55,039 nt of DNA from DASPHG01 sp035629775 (GCA_035629775.1 DASPHG010000026.1:1-55039); one strand, 5' to 3'; counted from the stretch's first letter, positions 40,490 to 49,218 are shown. Numbers and translations are program-made. The notes: generated by a model from the sequence alone, not told the origin.

Positions 40490-40543
40490 GACATTCGTTA
40501 TCCGGCGCTATGAAGCCTTTTGCAGGTTTTGTGGACGAATGTC
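40490..40543 (+). promoter_or_regulatory. inverted ACGAATGT repeat element in intergenic region
   Basis: Perfect 9-bp inverted repeat GACATTCGT (40490-40498) / ACGAATGTC (40535-40543). The interior, GAAGCCT, GCAG and GGTTTTGT (40512-40532), is shared in order with the element near alaS at 43461-43503. It could be a regulator site, a promoter of unusual type or an RNA structure. Confidence 0.4.
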
Positions 40544-40645
40544 GTAGAAGGAATCGCTTGCGTGCGCCGATTCTTGACCAGAAGCTGTGCAAAGCAGCAA
40601 TCAGTTCTCGACGGAAGGGACCCTCCAAATGCCGCAGCGTCGATA

Positions 40646-40685
40646 GAAGTCAGGGGGCCGCGCCTCGTGCGCGGCCCCCCACTTC
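40646..40685 (+). terminator. strong hairpin terminator between importer operon and MFS gene
   Basis: Long stem GAAGT-CA-GGGGGCCGCGC / GCGCGGCCCCC-C-ACTTC with loop CTCGT, followed by the T-containing TCGATTT. It lies 179 nt after the importer stop, so it may end either that operon or a separate short RNA arising near 40545. The remainder of the 260-nt gap has no convincing coding frame. Confidence 0.75.
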
Positions 40686-40727
40686 TCGATTTGGCGGCGA
40701 GCAAGGAAGCTCGGACTAGGACAGGGA

Positions 40728-42005
40728 ATGGGACTGAGGCCAATCAGAGATCTGCTGCGGCATGAGCCGCAGTCACGAGTGTTCTTCGCGGCGCACGCGC
40801 AATCGTCGCTGGGAACGGGAGCGGGCTACGTGGCGCTTCTCGTGCTCGCCTACGAGCGGCTCGAGTCGCCGTGGGCGATCAGTCTCGTGCTGCTCGCCGA
40901 CTTCCTCCCGGCGATGTTCCTGGGGCCGATCTTCGGCGCAGCCGCGGATCGCTGGTCGCGTCGGTGGTGCGCCGCGACCGCTGACCTCGCGCGGGCGCTG
41001 GCGTTCGTCTCGCTGGCCTTCGCCGACAATTTCGCGCTTACGGTTGCGCTGGCTCTGCTCGCCGGCGCGGGCACAGGCCTGTTCCGCCCCGCCGTGATGT
41101 CCGGCCTGCCGAGCCTCGTGTCGCCGGCTCGTCTACCCGCGGCGACCTCCCTGTATGGCGCGCTGGCGGACGTCGGCTTCACCGTCGGGCCGGCCCTCGC
41201 CGGGGTGGGTCTGCTGTTGGCCAGCGCCGAGACGGTGATGCTCGTCAACGGCGTCAGCTTCGCCGTGTCCGCGGTCGCCCTCACGCGCGTCCCATTCGGC
41301 GGGGTCGACCGCCGTGAGCATGCACGCTCCCTCATGCGCGACGCACGGGAGGGATTGGGCGCCGTCGCGCACATGCGCGGTCTGCGGGCGGTGATCGCGG
41401 GGTCGTCGGCGCTCGTTCTGTTCGCGGGCCTCTTCAATGTCGGCGAGTTGTTGCTCGCCGAGGGCGAGCTCGGCGCAGGCGATGCCGGCTTCGCGTTGCT
41501 GGTGGCGGCGTTCGGGGTGGGCGTTCTGGCCGGATCGCTTGCGGGCGCCGGCACGACCCAGCCGTTCCTGATGAAGCGCCGGTACCTCATCGGGCTTGCC
41601 TTCAACGGCGCCGGCTTCCTGATCGCCGCGGTCGCGCCGGGCGTCGCCCTCGCGGCATTCGGGTTCGCGGTCGCCGGCCTCGGCAACGGGCTCGGCCTGG
41701 TGCACGAGCGACTGCTCTTTCAGGTGACGGTGCCAGACCGGCTCCTGGGCCGCGCGTTCGGCCTGCGCGACACCCTCGATGCGTGGGCGTGGACCGTCGC
41801 CTTCACGTCAGCTGCGCCCTTGTTCGCCGCATTCGGCCCGCGGGCCGTGCTCGTGCTGGCAGGGAGCGGCGTCCTCGTCATCGCGGCAGCTTCAGCGTGG
41901 GTCCTGAGGAACGCGTTTGCGGCCCCCGTCGCGCTCGGCGCCGAGCCGCTGCCACAGCTCGTCGAACGACTCGACGTCGAAGAGCCTGTCGCGGCCGCGA
42001 CCTAG
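40728..42005 (+). CDS. MFS transporter
   Basis: A 425-residue major facilitator with about 12 hydrophobic helices. The loop 2-3 motif appears as GPIFGAAADRWSRRW. The helix 5 region contains GALADVGFTVGPALAGVGLLLAS, a pattern of drug-efflux and MFS_3-type carriers. The ATG is preceded by TAGGAC and a weak AGGGA. It is monocistronic, behind a strong terminator, and convergent with the HD-GYP gene (4-nt overlap of ends). Export of a small molecule is likely; the substrate is unknown. Confidence 0.85.
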   Translation: MGLRPIRDLLRHEPQSRVFFAAHAQSSLGTGAGYVALLVLAYERLESPWAISLVLLADFLPAMFLGPIFGAAADRWSRRWCAATADLARALAFVSLAFADNFALTVALALLAGAGTGLFRPAVMSGLPSLVSPARLPAATSLYGALADVGFTVGPALAGVGLLLASAETVMLVNGVSFAVSAVALTRVPFGGVDRREHARSLMRDAREGLGAVAHMRGLRAVIAGSSALVLFAGLFNVGELLLAEGELGAGDAGFALLVAAFGVGVLAGSLAGAGTTQPFLMKRRYLIGLAFNGAGFLIAAVAPGVALAAFGFAVAGLGNGLGLVHERLLFQVTVPDRLLGRAFGLRDTLDAWAWTVAFTSAAPLFAAFGPRAVLVLAGSGVLVIAAASAWVLRNAFAAPVALGAEPLPQLVERLDVEEPVAAAT

Positions 42006-43405
42006 CTCGCCGCGGCGGCTGCGGGCTCGTCCCGCTGGGGCAGCGGCACCGGTGCTCCGATCGCCGCGGCCACCGCATGGGATGCCGCCACGCTCTCGAC
42101 AAGGCGCGGGTAGCGGTCGTCGTTGAGAACGACGTGCTCGAGCGCCGCGGCCACCGCGGGGTCGAACTGGGTGCCCGCGTTCTCGCGGATCTCCCGCAGG
42201 GCGTCCTCGCGCCGCATGGCCTTGCGGTAGGGGCGGTCCGTGGTCATCGCGTTGTACGCGTCGCAGCAGAAGACGATCCGGGCCGCGAGTGGGATCTCCG
42301 TCCCGGCCAGGCCGTCGGGGTAGCCCCCGCCGTCCCAGCGCTCGTGGCACGAGCGAACGACCTTGCCGACCCGACCCATCAGGCCGCCCACGCGATCGAG
42401 CAACTGCTGTCCCTCGATCGTGTGCGTCTTTATCAGCTCGAACTCCTCGTCCGTGAGCTTGGACGGCTTGTTGAGGATCTCCTTCGGAATCGCGATCTTG
42501 CCGACGTCGTGGAGAAGCGCGGCAAACTCGAGCTCCTGCCGGTGCGGCTTCGGAATCTGGAGCTCCTCCGCCAGCTCGGCAACCAGCTCGACGACCGAGC
42601 GGCAGTGGAACGCCGTGTAGTCATCCTCGGCCTCGACGACGTCGGAGAGGAGCATCACCGTGCCGCGGTAGGCATTCTGCAGCTCGAGCGTCGCCGTGTA
42701 GCGCTCCGTGCGCTCATGCGAGAAGACGTGGAGCAGCCATGCGAGAGGGATGACGGCGATCAGCGTGCTGGGCTCCTCTACGGCTTGGAGCGCGAGCACG
42801 AGGCCGACGGGGGCGAGGACAGCGTCCACGCGGTAGGACCAGAGCGTGGCCGGCACGTCTTGGGGGCTCCCGGCGAGGTAGTCGTGCACCATCAGGGCGA
42901 TCGTGCCGACCAGGACCTGGGCCGCGAACGCGAGCACGTAGATCCAGGCGGACTCAACGGCCGGCGCTTCGCCGGGGGCGAGCAGCGCCAGGACCCAGAC
43001 CGGGCCCAGCGCGAACCAGGTGCCAGCGACGTCGGACAGCGCGTGCCCACGGTCGTCGCGGCCGACCCTCGTCCGGACGCGCCCCAGAAGGAAGCCCGTG
43101 GCGACAAGGACCGGGACGAGCGGCAGAGGAGCCAGGAACAGCAGGGGCATCAGGACGAGCTGCTCGGGCGTCCCGTAGCCGTTGCCGACCTCGAACTCGA
43201 TCCGCGAAACCAACGCGTAGAGGACGACGAGGAAAGCGATGATGAGCGGATCGGCCTCGGGCCCCCATGGGACCAGCACCAGCGTCAGCGCGGCGGCAAC
43301 GGCGAAGCCTGCAGCCATGACGGTGCTCGCCGAGCGCTCGCGCCCGGACAGCGGTTCCGAGTGCCGTTCGCGGGCAGCGCCGACCAGTGCAACGGATGCA
43401 TCCAC
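42002..43405 (-). CDS. membrane-anchored HD-GYP domain phosphodiesterase
   Basis: About 467 residues. Six or seven N-terminal membrane helices are followed by a cytoplasmic HD-GYP domain (last ~200 residues). The domain has LLHDVGKIAIPKEILNKP, THTIEGQQLL, SCHERWDGGGYPDGLAG and RIVFCCDAYNAMTTDRPYR. All metal ligands and the GYP motif are present, so cyclic-di-GMP hydrolysis is expected. The start is uncertain: GTG 43405 or ATG 43318 at the first helix; I use 43405. It is divergent from alaS over an unusual element. It may tune the type IV pilus motor encoded downstream. Confidence 0.88.
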   Translation of the reverse strand: MDASVALVGAARERHSEPLSGRERSASTVMAAGFAVAAALTLVLVPWGPEADPLIIAFLVVLYALVSRIEFEVGNGYGTPEQLVLMPLLFLAPLPLVPVLVATGFLLGRVRTRVGRDDRGHALSDVAGTWFALGPVWVLALLAPGEAPAVESAWIYVLAFAAQVLVGTIALMVHDYLAGSPQDVPATLWSYRVDAVLAPVGLVLALQAVEEPSTLIAVIPLAWLLHVFSHERTERYTATLELQNAYRGTVMLLSDVVEAEDDYTAFHCRSVVELVAELAEELQIPKPHRQELEFAALLHDVGKIAIPKEILNKPSKLTDEEFELIKTHTIEGQQLLDRVGGLMGRVGKVVRSCHERWDGGGYPDGLAGTEIPLAARIVFCCDAYNAMTTDRPYRKAMRREDALREIRENAGTQFDPAVAAALEHVVLNDDRYPRLVESVAASHAVAAAIGAPVPLPQRDEPAAAAAS

Positions 43406-43440
43406 ATCTCGCCATTCGACTCGCGCGCGTAGATGTCCCA

Positions 43441-43503
43441 GCAAACATGCGCATTTGCGTACATTCGTCCAACGAAACCTCCACCCGAATCTGCAGGCTT
43501 CGC
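43441..43503 (-). promoter_or_regulatory. divergent regulatory region with ACGAATGT element and GCAAA-N8-TTTGC dyad
   Basis: A GCAAA-N8-TTTGC dyad (43441-43458) abuts, on the minus strand, GGACGAATGT (43461-43470), GGTTTCGTT (43471-43479) and GAAGCCTGCAG (43491-43501). These blocks match the order of the element at 40512-40543. It lies between the HD-GYP gene and alaS and ends 5 nt from the alaS -10 element. Confidence 0.4.
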
Positions 43504-43507
43504 TCCG

Positions 43508-43513
43508 TAGACT
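43508..43513 (+). promoter_or_regulatory. -10 element (leaderless) of alaS-ruvX-mltG-aroE operon
   Basis: TAGACT ends 7 nt before the GTG at 43521, with no Shine-Dalgarno sequence. This leaves no leader for a T-box or other riboswitch. Confidence 0.5.
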
Positions 43514-43520
43514 GCGCCGC

Positions 43521-46142
43521 GTGACAGCGGACGAGATCCGGGAGGCCTTCCTGTCGTTCTTCGAGGAGCGCGACCACCGCCGGGTCGCCTCGGCCTCGCT
43601 CGTCCCGGCGAGCTTCGATCCGTCGGTCCTGCTCACGACGGCCGGGATGCAGCCCTTCAAGCCCTATTTCCGCGGCGACGAGAAGCCGCCGCACGTGCGC
43701 CTCGCCTCGTGCCAGAAGGTCTTTCGCACGACCGACATCGAGAACGTGGGGCTGACCGCCAGGCATCTCACCTTCTTCGAGATGCTCGGCAACTTCTCGT
43801 TCGGCGACTACTTCAAGCAGGGCGCGGCGGAGTTCGCATGGGAGCTGTCTACGGCGGGCTACGGGTTCGATCCCGAGCACATCTGGATCACCGTCTTCGG
43901 CGGTGACGACGAGCTCGGGCTGGGCCCCGACGAGGAGGCGATCGCGTGCTGGCACGCGATCGGCGTTCCGGACGCGCGGATCGTCCGGCTCGGCCGCGAG
44001 GACAACTTCTGGCAGTCCGGCCCCACCGGGCCGTGCGGGCCGTGCTCCGAGCTCTACCTCGACCGCGGGCTCGACTTCGGCCGCGAGGAGGACCGCCCGG
44101 GCGACGACACCGAGCGCTTCCTCGAGTTCTGGAACCTGGTGTTCATGCAGTACGAGCTGCGCCCTGACGGCGCGCTGCCCCCGCTGCCGAAGCAGAACAT
44201 CGACACGGGCATGGGCCTCGACCGGATGGCGGCGATCCTCCAGGACGCTCCGTCCGTGTACGAGACCGAGCACTTCATGCCGTACATCCGCTTCGGCGAG
44301 GAGCTCTCGGGGCGCCGCTACGGCGACGCGGATGACGAAGCCGCCACGCGTGCGCTGCGCATCCTGGCCGACCACGGGCGCGGGATGGCGTTCCTGCTGG
44401 CCGACGGCGTCGTGCCGTCGAACGAGGACCGCGGGTACATCCTGCGCCGGATCATGCGGCGCGCGATCCAGCAGGGCCGCGTGCTGGGCATCGAGGAGCC
44501 CTTCCTCCCGCGGCTGTGCGAGAGCGTGCGCGAGGTCATGGGCGCCGCGTACCCGCAGCTCCACGAGGAGCGCGACACGATCGCGAAGTGGGCCGCGGCG
44601 GAGGAGGAGGGGTTCCGGCGCACGTTGAGCCAGGGCCAGAAGCTGCTCGAGGAGATCGTGGCGCGGACGAAGAGCGCGGACACCTCCTGGGTGCCGGCGG
44701 ATGAGGCGTTCAAGCTGCACGACACCTACGGATTTCCGTACGAGCTGACCAAGGAGCTCCTGGCAGACGAGGGTCTCGCCGTGGACGACCAGGGGTTCGA
44801 GGAGCTGATGGACGAGGCGCGCCGGGTCGCGCGGGCGGGCCAGCGCGGCGGGAGCGGCGACGACCGCGAGCGGGTGACGGCGTTCGCGCGCTCGAGCGGG
44901 GTCGAGACGCGCTTCGTCGGGTACGAGGCCACCGAGTGGGAGACCGTGATCCGCGCCCTGGAGCGCGAGAACGGCCGCGTGCTCGTGAAGCTCGAGGAGA
45001 GCCCCTTCTACGCCGAGGGCGGCGGCCAGGTCTCTGACTCCGGCGTGGTCGAGACCGAGTCGGGCCGCGCGGTTGTCGCCGACGTCTTCCGGCTCGGCGA
45101 CGACCAGGCCGTCGCGCTCGACACGGTCGAGGGCGAGATGGGCGAGGGGCAGCGCGCGCACGCGGTCGTGGATCGCGGCCGCCGGTTCGCGACGATGTGC
45201 AACCACACGGCGACCCACCTGCTTCACGCGGCGCTCCGGGACCGGCTCGGGCCGCACGTCCGCCAGGCGGGTTCGTACGTGGGGCCCGACAAGCTGCGCT
45301 TCGACTTCACGCACGGCGAGCGGCTGACGAAGGCGGAGCTGGCCGAGGTCGAAGAGGCCGTGAACGCGTGGATCGTCGCCAACCACCCCGTGCGGGCGGT
45401 GGTCACCACGCGCGACGAGGCGGACCGGCTCGGCGCGATGGCGCTGTTCGGCGAGAAGTACGGCGACTGGGTGCGGATGGTGGACGTGGACGGCGTATCG
45501 CGGGAGCTTTGCGGCGGGACGCATGTGGGCTCGACCGCCGAGGTCGGCCTCTTCCACGTGATGCACGAGACCTCGAGCGCGTCGAACGTGCGCCGGATCG
45601 AGGCGCTGACGGCCGCGGGCGGCATCGCCGAGTTCCGCCGGCGAACCGAGGCGCTCCGCGAGCTCGCCGAGATCCTGAAGGTCCCCGAGAAGGACGTGGT
45701 CGGCGCGGTCCGCCGGCTGCAGGCGTCGCTGAAGGACGCGACCAAGGCGCCGAAACGCGCCGAGCCGGATCCTGCCCAGGCCGAGGCGCTCCTGGGGCGG
45801 GCGGTGGACGTCGGCGGCGTGAAGGTGCTGACGGAGCTGGCCGACGGACTCGAGGCGAAGGCACTCCTCGCACTCTCCGACCAGTTGCGCCAGAAGCTGG
45901 GCGACAGCGCGGTGGTGCTGGGCGCCGCGACCGACGGGCGTGTCCACCTCGTCGCGAACTTCGCGCCGTCCGCGGTGGACCGCGGACTCGACGCCGGCGA
46001 GGTGGTGCGCGTCGCCGCCGGCGTGGTCGGCGGCGGCGGTGGCGGGCGGCCGACGCTCGCGCAGGCCGGCGGGCGCGAGCCCGACAAGCTTCCCGACGCG
46101 CTCGCCGCGGCTCGCGGAGCGATCGAGCAGCGCCTCGGCTGA
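43521..46142 (+). CDS. alaS: alanyl-tRNA synthetase
   Basis: An 873-residue full-length AlaRS. The class II catalytic core has FLSFFEERDHRRVASASLVPA, TTAGMQPFKPYF and GNFSFGDYFK. The editing domain has metal ligands HTATHLLH and CGGTH. The C-terminal C-Ala domain ends GGGGGGRPTLAQAGG. It charges tRNA-Ala and clears Ser/Gly mischarging. The GTG start follows TAGACT by 7 nt. The stop overlaps ruvX by 1 nt. The order alaS-ruvX-mltG-aroE matches the conserved actinobacterial cluster. Confidence 0.97.
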   Translation: MTADEIREAFLSFFEERDHRRVASASLVPASFDPSVLLTTAGMQPFKPYFRGDEKPPHVRLASCQKVFRTTDIENVGLTARHLTFFEMLGNFSFGDYFKQGAAEFAWELSTAGYGFDPEHIWITVFGGDDELGLGPDEEAIACWHAIGVPDARIVRLGREDNFWQSGPTGPCGPCSELYLDRGLDFGREEDRPGDDTERFLEFWNLVFMQYELRPDGALPPLPKQNIDTGMGLDRMAAILQDAPSVYETEHFMPYIRFGEELSGRRYGDADDEAATRALRILADHGRGMAFLLADGVVPSNEDRGYILRRIMRRAIQQGRVLGIEEPFLPRLCESVREVMGAAYPQLHEERDTIAKWAAAEEEGFRRTLSQGQKLLEEIVARTKSADTSWVPADEAFKLHDTYGFPYELTKELLADEGLAVDDQGFEELMDEARRVARAGQRGGSGDDRERVTAFARSSGVETRFVGYEATEWETVIRALERENGRVLVKLEESPFYAEGGGQVSDSGVVETESGRAVVADVFRLGDDQAVALDTVEGEMGEGQRAHAVVDRGRRFATMCNHTATHLLHAALRDRLGPHVRQAGSYVGPDKLRFDFTHGERLTKAELAEVEEAVNAWIVANHPVRAVVTTRDEADRLGAMALFGEKYGDWVRMVDVDGVSRELCGGTHVGSTAEVGLFHVMHETSSASNVRRIEALTAAGGIAEFRRRTEALRELAEILKVPEKDVVGAVRRLQASLKDATKAPKRAEPDPAQAEALLGRAVDVGGVKVLTELADGLEAKALLALSDQLRQKLGDSAVVLGAATDGRVHLVANFAPSAVDRGLDAGEVVRVAAGVVGGGGGGRPTLAQAGGREPDKLPDALAAARGAIEQRLG

Positions 46143-46528
46143 TGCGGATCCTCGCGCTGGACGCGGGCGAGGCCCGCTGCGGCTGCGCGGTCTGCGACCC
46201 GACCGAGACGGTGGTGACGCCGCTCGACGCCGTGCACCGGCCGGACACGCGGGCTGGACTCGATAGCCTCGCCCGCCTCGTGAGAGAGCGCGAGATCGAG
46301 CAGATCGTCGTCGGCCTGCCGCTCACGATGCGTGGGGAGGAGGGGGACCAGGCGCGCTGGACACGCGGGTTCGGCGAGCGCCTCGCAGCACGCGTGGACG
46401 TCCCGATCCTCTTCTACGACGAGCGGCTGACGACGCGTCAGGCCGAGCGCTCCGGCGGCGCGGCGGATGCCGATTCGCGCGCGGCCGCCCACCTGCTCGA
46501 GGGCTACCTGGGGGCGCGCGCCCGGTGA
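46142..46528 (+). CDS. ruvX: Holliday junction resolvase-like protein RuvX (YqgF)
   Basis: A 128-residue RNase H-fold protein. The first catalytic Asp is in MRILALDAGEARCGCAVCD, followed by IEQIVVGLPLTMRGEEGDQA, YDERLTTRQAE, and a late Asp (ADSRAAAHLLEGYL). It is implicated in 16S rRNA 5' end maturation or junction cleavage. The ATG overlaps the alaS stop by one base, and the 3' end overlaps mltG by 4 nt. The second motif position (GEARCG) differs slightly from the usual GxKRIG. Confidence 0.92.
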   Translation: MRILALDAGEARCGCAVCDPTETVVTPLDAVHRPDTRAGLDSLARLVREREIEQIVVGLPLTMRGEEGDQARWTRGFGERLAARVDVPILFYDERLTTRQAERSGGAADADSRAAAHLLEGYLGARAR

Positions 46529-47895
46529 GCGGCCGCACCCCCGAGGAGCGCGAGCGCGCGCGGCTCGAGCGCGAGGCGAAGCGGGCGGCCGAGCGCGGCG
46601 AGCCGCCCCCGCCCCCGCCCGACCCGACACCGCCGACGGAGCCGCCGCCACCCGCCGACCCGCCGCCGGCCGCTCCCGCGGAGCCGCCACCACCCGACCC
46701 GCCGCCCGCCGCTCGCGACGCGGACCGAAGCGCCGCCGCAAACCGGGTGATGGACCGTGTGCGCAGGCAGCGAGGTCCGAGCAACGAGCAACGAGCAACG
46801 AGCAACGATCCGCGACCAGCAACCAGCGACCAGCGACCAGCGCGCACCAGCAGGCGTTCGACCCGCTTCAAGATCCTGCTCGCAGTCGGCGTCGTGCTCG
46901 CCCTCGCGGCAGCGTGGTTCCTCCTATCCCTCTTCCAGCCGTTCAAGGGAGACGGCGAGGGCACCGTGCCCGTCCAGATCCCGACCGGCGCCAGCGTCAC
47001 CGAGATCGGGGAGATCCTGGAGGAGAACGACGTGATCGCGAGCGAGATGTTCTTCCGGGCGCGCGTCACGATCGGCGGGAGCCGGGGCGACCTGAAGCCG
47101 GGCGCGTACCAGCTCGCTCGCGACATGAGCTACGGCGCCGCGATCGACGCACTGTCGGAGGGCCCGCCGAAGGACATCATCACGATCACGATCCCCGAGG
47201 GCCGCTCGCGCGCCGAGATCGCGCCGCTCGTCGAGGCCGCCGGGATCTCCGGCAGCTACCGGCGTGCAAGCGCCGGCTCCGAGGCGATCGACCTGCGCCG
47301 CTACGACGCCGCGAATGCGGACAGCCTCGAGGGGTTCCTGTTCCCCGCCACGTACGAGCTGAAGCGCGGGGCCGACGCTACGGACCTCGTGACCAAGCAG
47401 GTCGAGGCGTTCGAGGACCAGTTCGCCGGGGTGGACCTCCGCTTCGCCGAGCGAAAGAACCTGACGCCGTACGACGTCCTGATCATCGCCTCGATGGTCG
47501 AGCGCGAGGCCGGGGTCGACAAGGATCGGCCGCTGATCGCGTCGGTCATCTACAACCGGCTTCGACTCGGCGAGCCGCTCGGCATCGACGCGACGCTGCG
47601 GTTCGCATTGAACAACTGGACCGAGCCGCTCACCGTGTCCGAGCTCGCATCGGACTCGCCCTACAACACGCGTAAGTTCGCGAACCTCCCGCCGGGGCCG
47701 ATCGGGAACCCCGGGCTCGCGTCGATCAAGGCTGCCGCCAACCCGGCTGACACCGACTTCGTCTTCTTCGTCGTCAAGCCGTGCGGCGAGGGAGAGCACG
47801 CCTTCGCGGCGACCGATGCCGAGCACCAGCAGAATGTCGCCCGCTACGACGCCGAGCGCGAGGCCCAGGGCGGACAGTCGCCGACCGAGTGCTGA
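46525..47895 (+). CDS. mltG: endolytic murein transglycosylase MltG with repeat-containing cytoplasmic tail
   Basis: A 456-residue membrane-anchored peptidoglycan-cleaving enzyme. The cytoplasmic tail (1-112) is long, Pro-rich and disordered. It includes a 21-residue segment (SNEQRATSNDPRPATSDQRP, then A) encoded by heptanucleotide repeats. One membrane helix follows (FKILLAVGVVLALAAAWFLLSLF), then the extracytoplasmic YceG domain with a LysM-like start (TVPVQIPTGASVTEIGEIL). The catalytic Glu is in IIASMVEREAGV, and the end has LPPGPIGNPGLASIKAAANP. It probably terminates glycan strands. The GTG start overlaps ruvX and aroE overlaps the end. Confidence 0.94.
   Translation: MSGRTPEERERARLEREAKRAAERGEPPPPPPDPTPPTEPPPPADPPPAAPAEPPPPDPPPAARDADRSAAANRVMDRVRRQRGPSNEQRATSNDPRPATSDQRPARTSRRSTRFKILLAVGVVLALAAAWFLLSLFQPFKGDGEGTVPVQIPTGASVTEIGEILEENDVIASEMFFRARVTIGGSRGDLKPGAYQLARDMSYGAAIDALSEGPPKDIITITIPEGRSRAEIAPLVEAAGISGSYRRASAGSEAIDLRRYDAANADSLEGFLFPATYELKRGADATDLVTKQVEAFEDQFAGVDLRFAERKNLTPYDVLIIASMVEREAGVDKDRPLIASVIYNRLRLGEPLGIDATLRFALNNWTEPLTVSELASDSPYNTRKFANLPPGPIGNPGLASIKAAANPADTDFVFFVVKPCGEGEHAFAATDAEHQQNVARYDAEREAQGGQSPTEC
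46778..46840 (+). repeat. heptanucleotide tandem repeat array inside mltG
   Basis: Nine 7-nt units in tandem: four perfect CGAGCAA, one CGATCCG, then CGACCAG, CAACCAG, CGACCAG, CGACCAG. The total of 63 nt keeps the frame. Gain or loss of a single unit would frameshift mltG. Confidence 0.9.
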
Positions 47896-48677
47896 CCCTC
47901 GCCGGCGTGCTCGGCGACCCGGTCGCCCACAGCCGCTCGCCGGCGATGCACAACGCCGCGTTCGAGGCACTCGGGCTGGACTGGCGGTACGTGAAGCTGC
48001 CGGTGCCGCCCGAGCTGTTCGCGGAGACGGTGCGCGCGCTGCCGGAGTTGGGGTATCGGGGGGCGAACGTGACCATCCCGCACAAGGAGGCGGCGCTGGC
48101 GGTCGCCGACAGCGCAAGCGACGCCGCCCGTGCGATCGGGGCGGCCAACACGCTGACCTTCGCCGACGGCGAGGTCCAGGCCGACAACACCGACGCGGCT
48201 GGCTTCCTCGCGGCACTGCCGCGGTCGCCGGCCGGCATGGGCGCGCTCGTCCTGGGCGCCGGGGGCGCCGCCAGAGCCGTAGCGTGGGCGCTCGACCGCG
48301 CCGGGGCGCGGGTGAGCGTGTGGAACCGGACGCCGGAGCGGGCGGCGGCTCTGGCGGCCGACCTCGGCGTCGCGAGCGTCGAGGCGCCCGTGGCCGCCGA
48401 ACTCGTCGTGAACGCGACTTCGGTCGGGCTCCGCTCCGAGGACTCGATCGACGACCTCCCGCTCGCCTGGATCGACCCGCCCGCGATCGCCGTGGAGCTG
48501 GTCTACGGCCGCCACGAGACGCCTTTCGGGGCCTGGGCGGCGATTGGCGCGTCGGAAGTAGTGGATGGCCTGGAGGTCCTCGTCCGGCAGGGGGCGCTCG
48601 CATTCGAGGCCTGGACCGGCCAGGAGCCGCCTCTGGACGTGATGCGCAGAGCGGCCAGAGCGTCCAGCAGTCCCTAA
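47889..48677 (+). CDS. aroE: shikimate dehydrogenase
   Basis: A 262-residue NADP-dependent enzyme reducing 3-dehydroshikimate to shikimate. The shikimate pocket has SRSPAMHNAAF, IPHKEAA (catalytic Lys) and NTDAAGF (Asp). The Rossmann site is GAGGAARAVAWAL, followed by NRTPERA, the usual NADP phosphate-binding region. The GTG at 47889 gives the family N-terminus LTLAGVLGDPVAHSRS and overlaps mltG by 7 nt. It is the last gene of the alaS-led operon; the next gene is 34 nt away. Confidence 0.95.
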   Translation: MLTLAGVLGDPVAHSRSPAMHNAAFEALGLDWRYVKLPVPPELFAETVRALPELGYRGANVTIPHKEAALAVADSASDAARAIGAANTLTFADGEVQADNTDAAGFLAALPRSPAGMGALVLGAGGAARAVAWALDRAGARVSVWNRTPERAAALAADLGVASVEAPVAAELVVNATSVGLRSEDSIDDLPLAWIDPPAIAVELVYGRHETPFGAWAAIGASEVVDGLEVLVRQGALAFEAWTGQEPPLDVMRRAARASSSP

Positions 48678-48711
48678 ACAAACCGATGGTTCTGCCCGAT
48701 AGCGACGGGGA

Positions 48712-49218
48712 ATGGCTCTGCCTCGCCCCACCCTGCTTGCCATCGCGGGAGTACTGCTCTCGCTGATGAGTTTCATGTCGATGCGCACGATCGGCACGGA
48801 ACGGGCTGCCGATCTGGGCGTTCCGACGCTCGCCGGCGAAAGCCCCGCGCCGGCCGATGACGCCAGCGCGAAGCCGGCCTCCAAGGAGCCCGAGCCGCGG
48901 GTCGAGGACGTGCCGCCCGCGCTCGCGGACGCGCTGGCCGACGGCAAGGTCGCCGTCCTGCTCTTCGCTGAGGATGGAGCCGACGACGTCGCCACCGCCC
49001 GCCACTTCGGCACGCTCTCCCAGCTCGGGAACCGCGTGAGCACCTTCCGCGCGGGCATCGAGGACGTCGGCCGCTACGCCGGCGTCGTCGCCGACCTCGG
49101 CATCTCTCAGGCGCCCGCGATCGTGATCGTCAGGCCGGACCTGCGCGCGGCGCCGCCGATCGAGGGCTACGTCGAGTCGCAGTACCTCCTGCAGCGCGTC
49201 AAGGACCAGCTCCGATGA
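48712..49218 (+). CDS. membrane-anchored thioredoxin-fold-like protein
   Basis: A 168-residue protein with one N-terminal hydrophobic helix (PTLLAIAGVLLSLMSFMSM), a charged Pro/Ala linker, and a C-terminal thioredoxin-like domain. The domain pattern is KVAVLLFAEDGADDVATARHF, AGVVADLGISQAPAIVIVRPD and PIEGYVESQYLLQRVKDQL. The CxxC is absent, so it is not a redox thioredoxin. It overlaps pilB by 4 nt, implying a role linked to the pilus machine. GGGGA precedes the ATG. Confidence 0.75.
   Translation: MALPRPTLLAIAGVLLSLMSFMSMRTIGTERAADLGVPTLAGESPAPADDASAKPASKEPEPRVEDVPPALADALADGKVAVLLFAEDGADDVATARHFGTLSQLGNRVSTFRAGIEDVGRYAGVVADLGISQAPAIVIVRPDLRAAPPIEGYVESQYLLQRVKDQLR

Noticed and set aside
43405..43520. 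T-box or other riboswitch upstream of alaS
   Set aside because: TAGACT lies 7 nt before the GTG, leaving essentially no leader RNA, and no T-box sequence is seen.
46323..46822. Minus-strand frames reading through the heptanucleotide repeats of mltG
   Set aside because: They are translations of the repeat in the wrong strand (SLLVARCSL-type peptides) and overlap well-supported ruvX and mltG coding.
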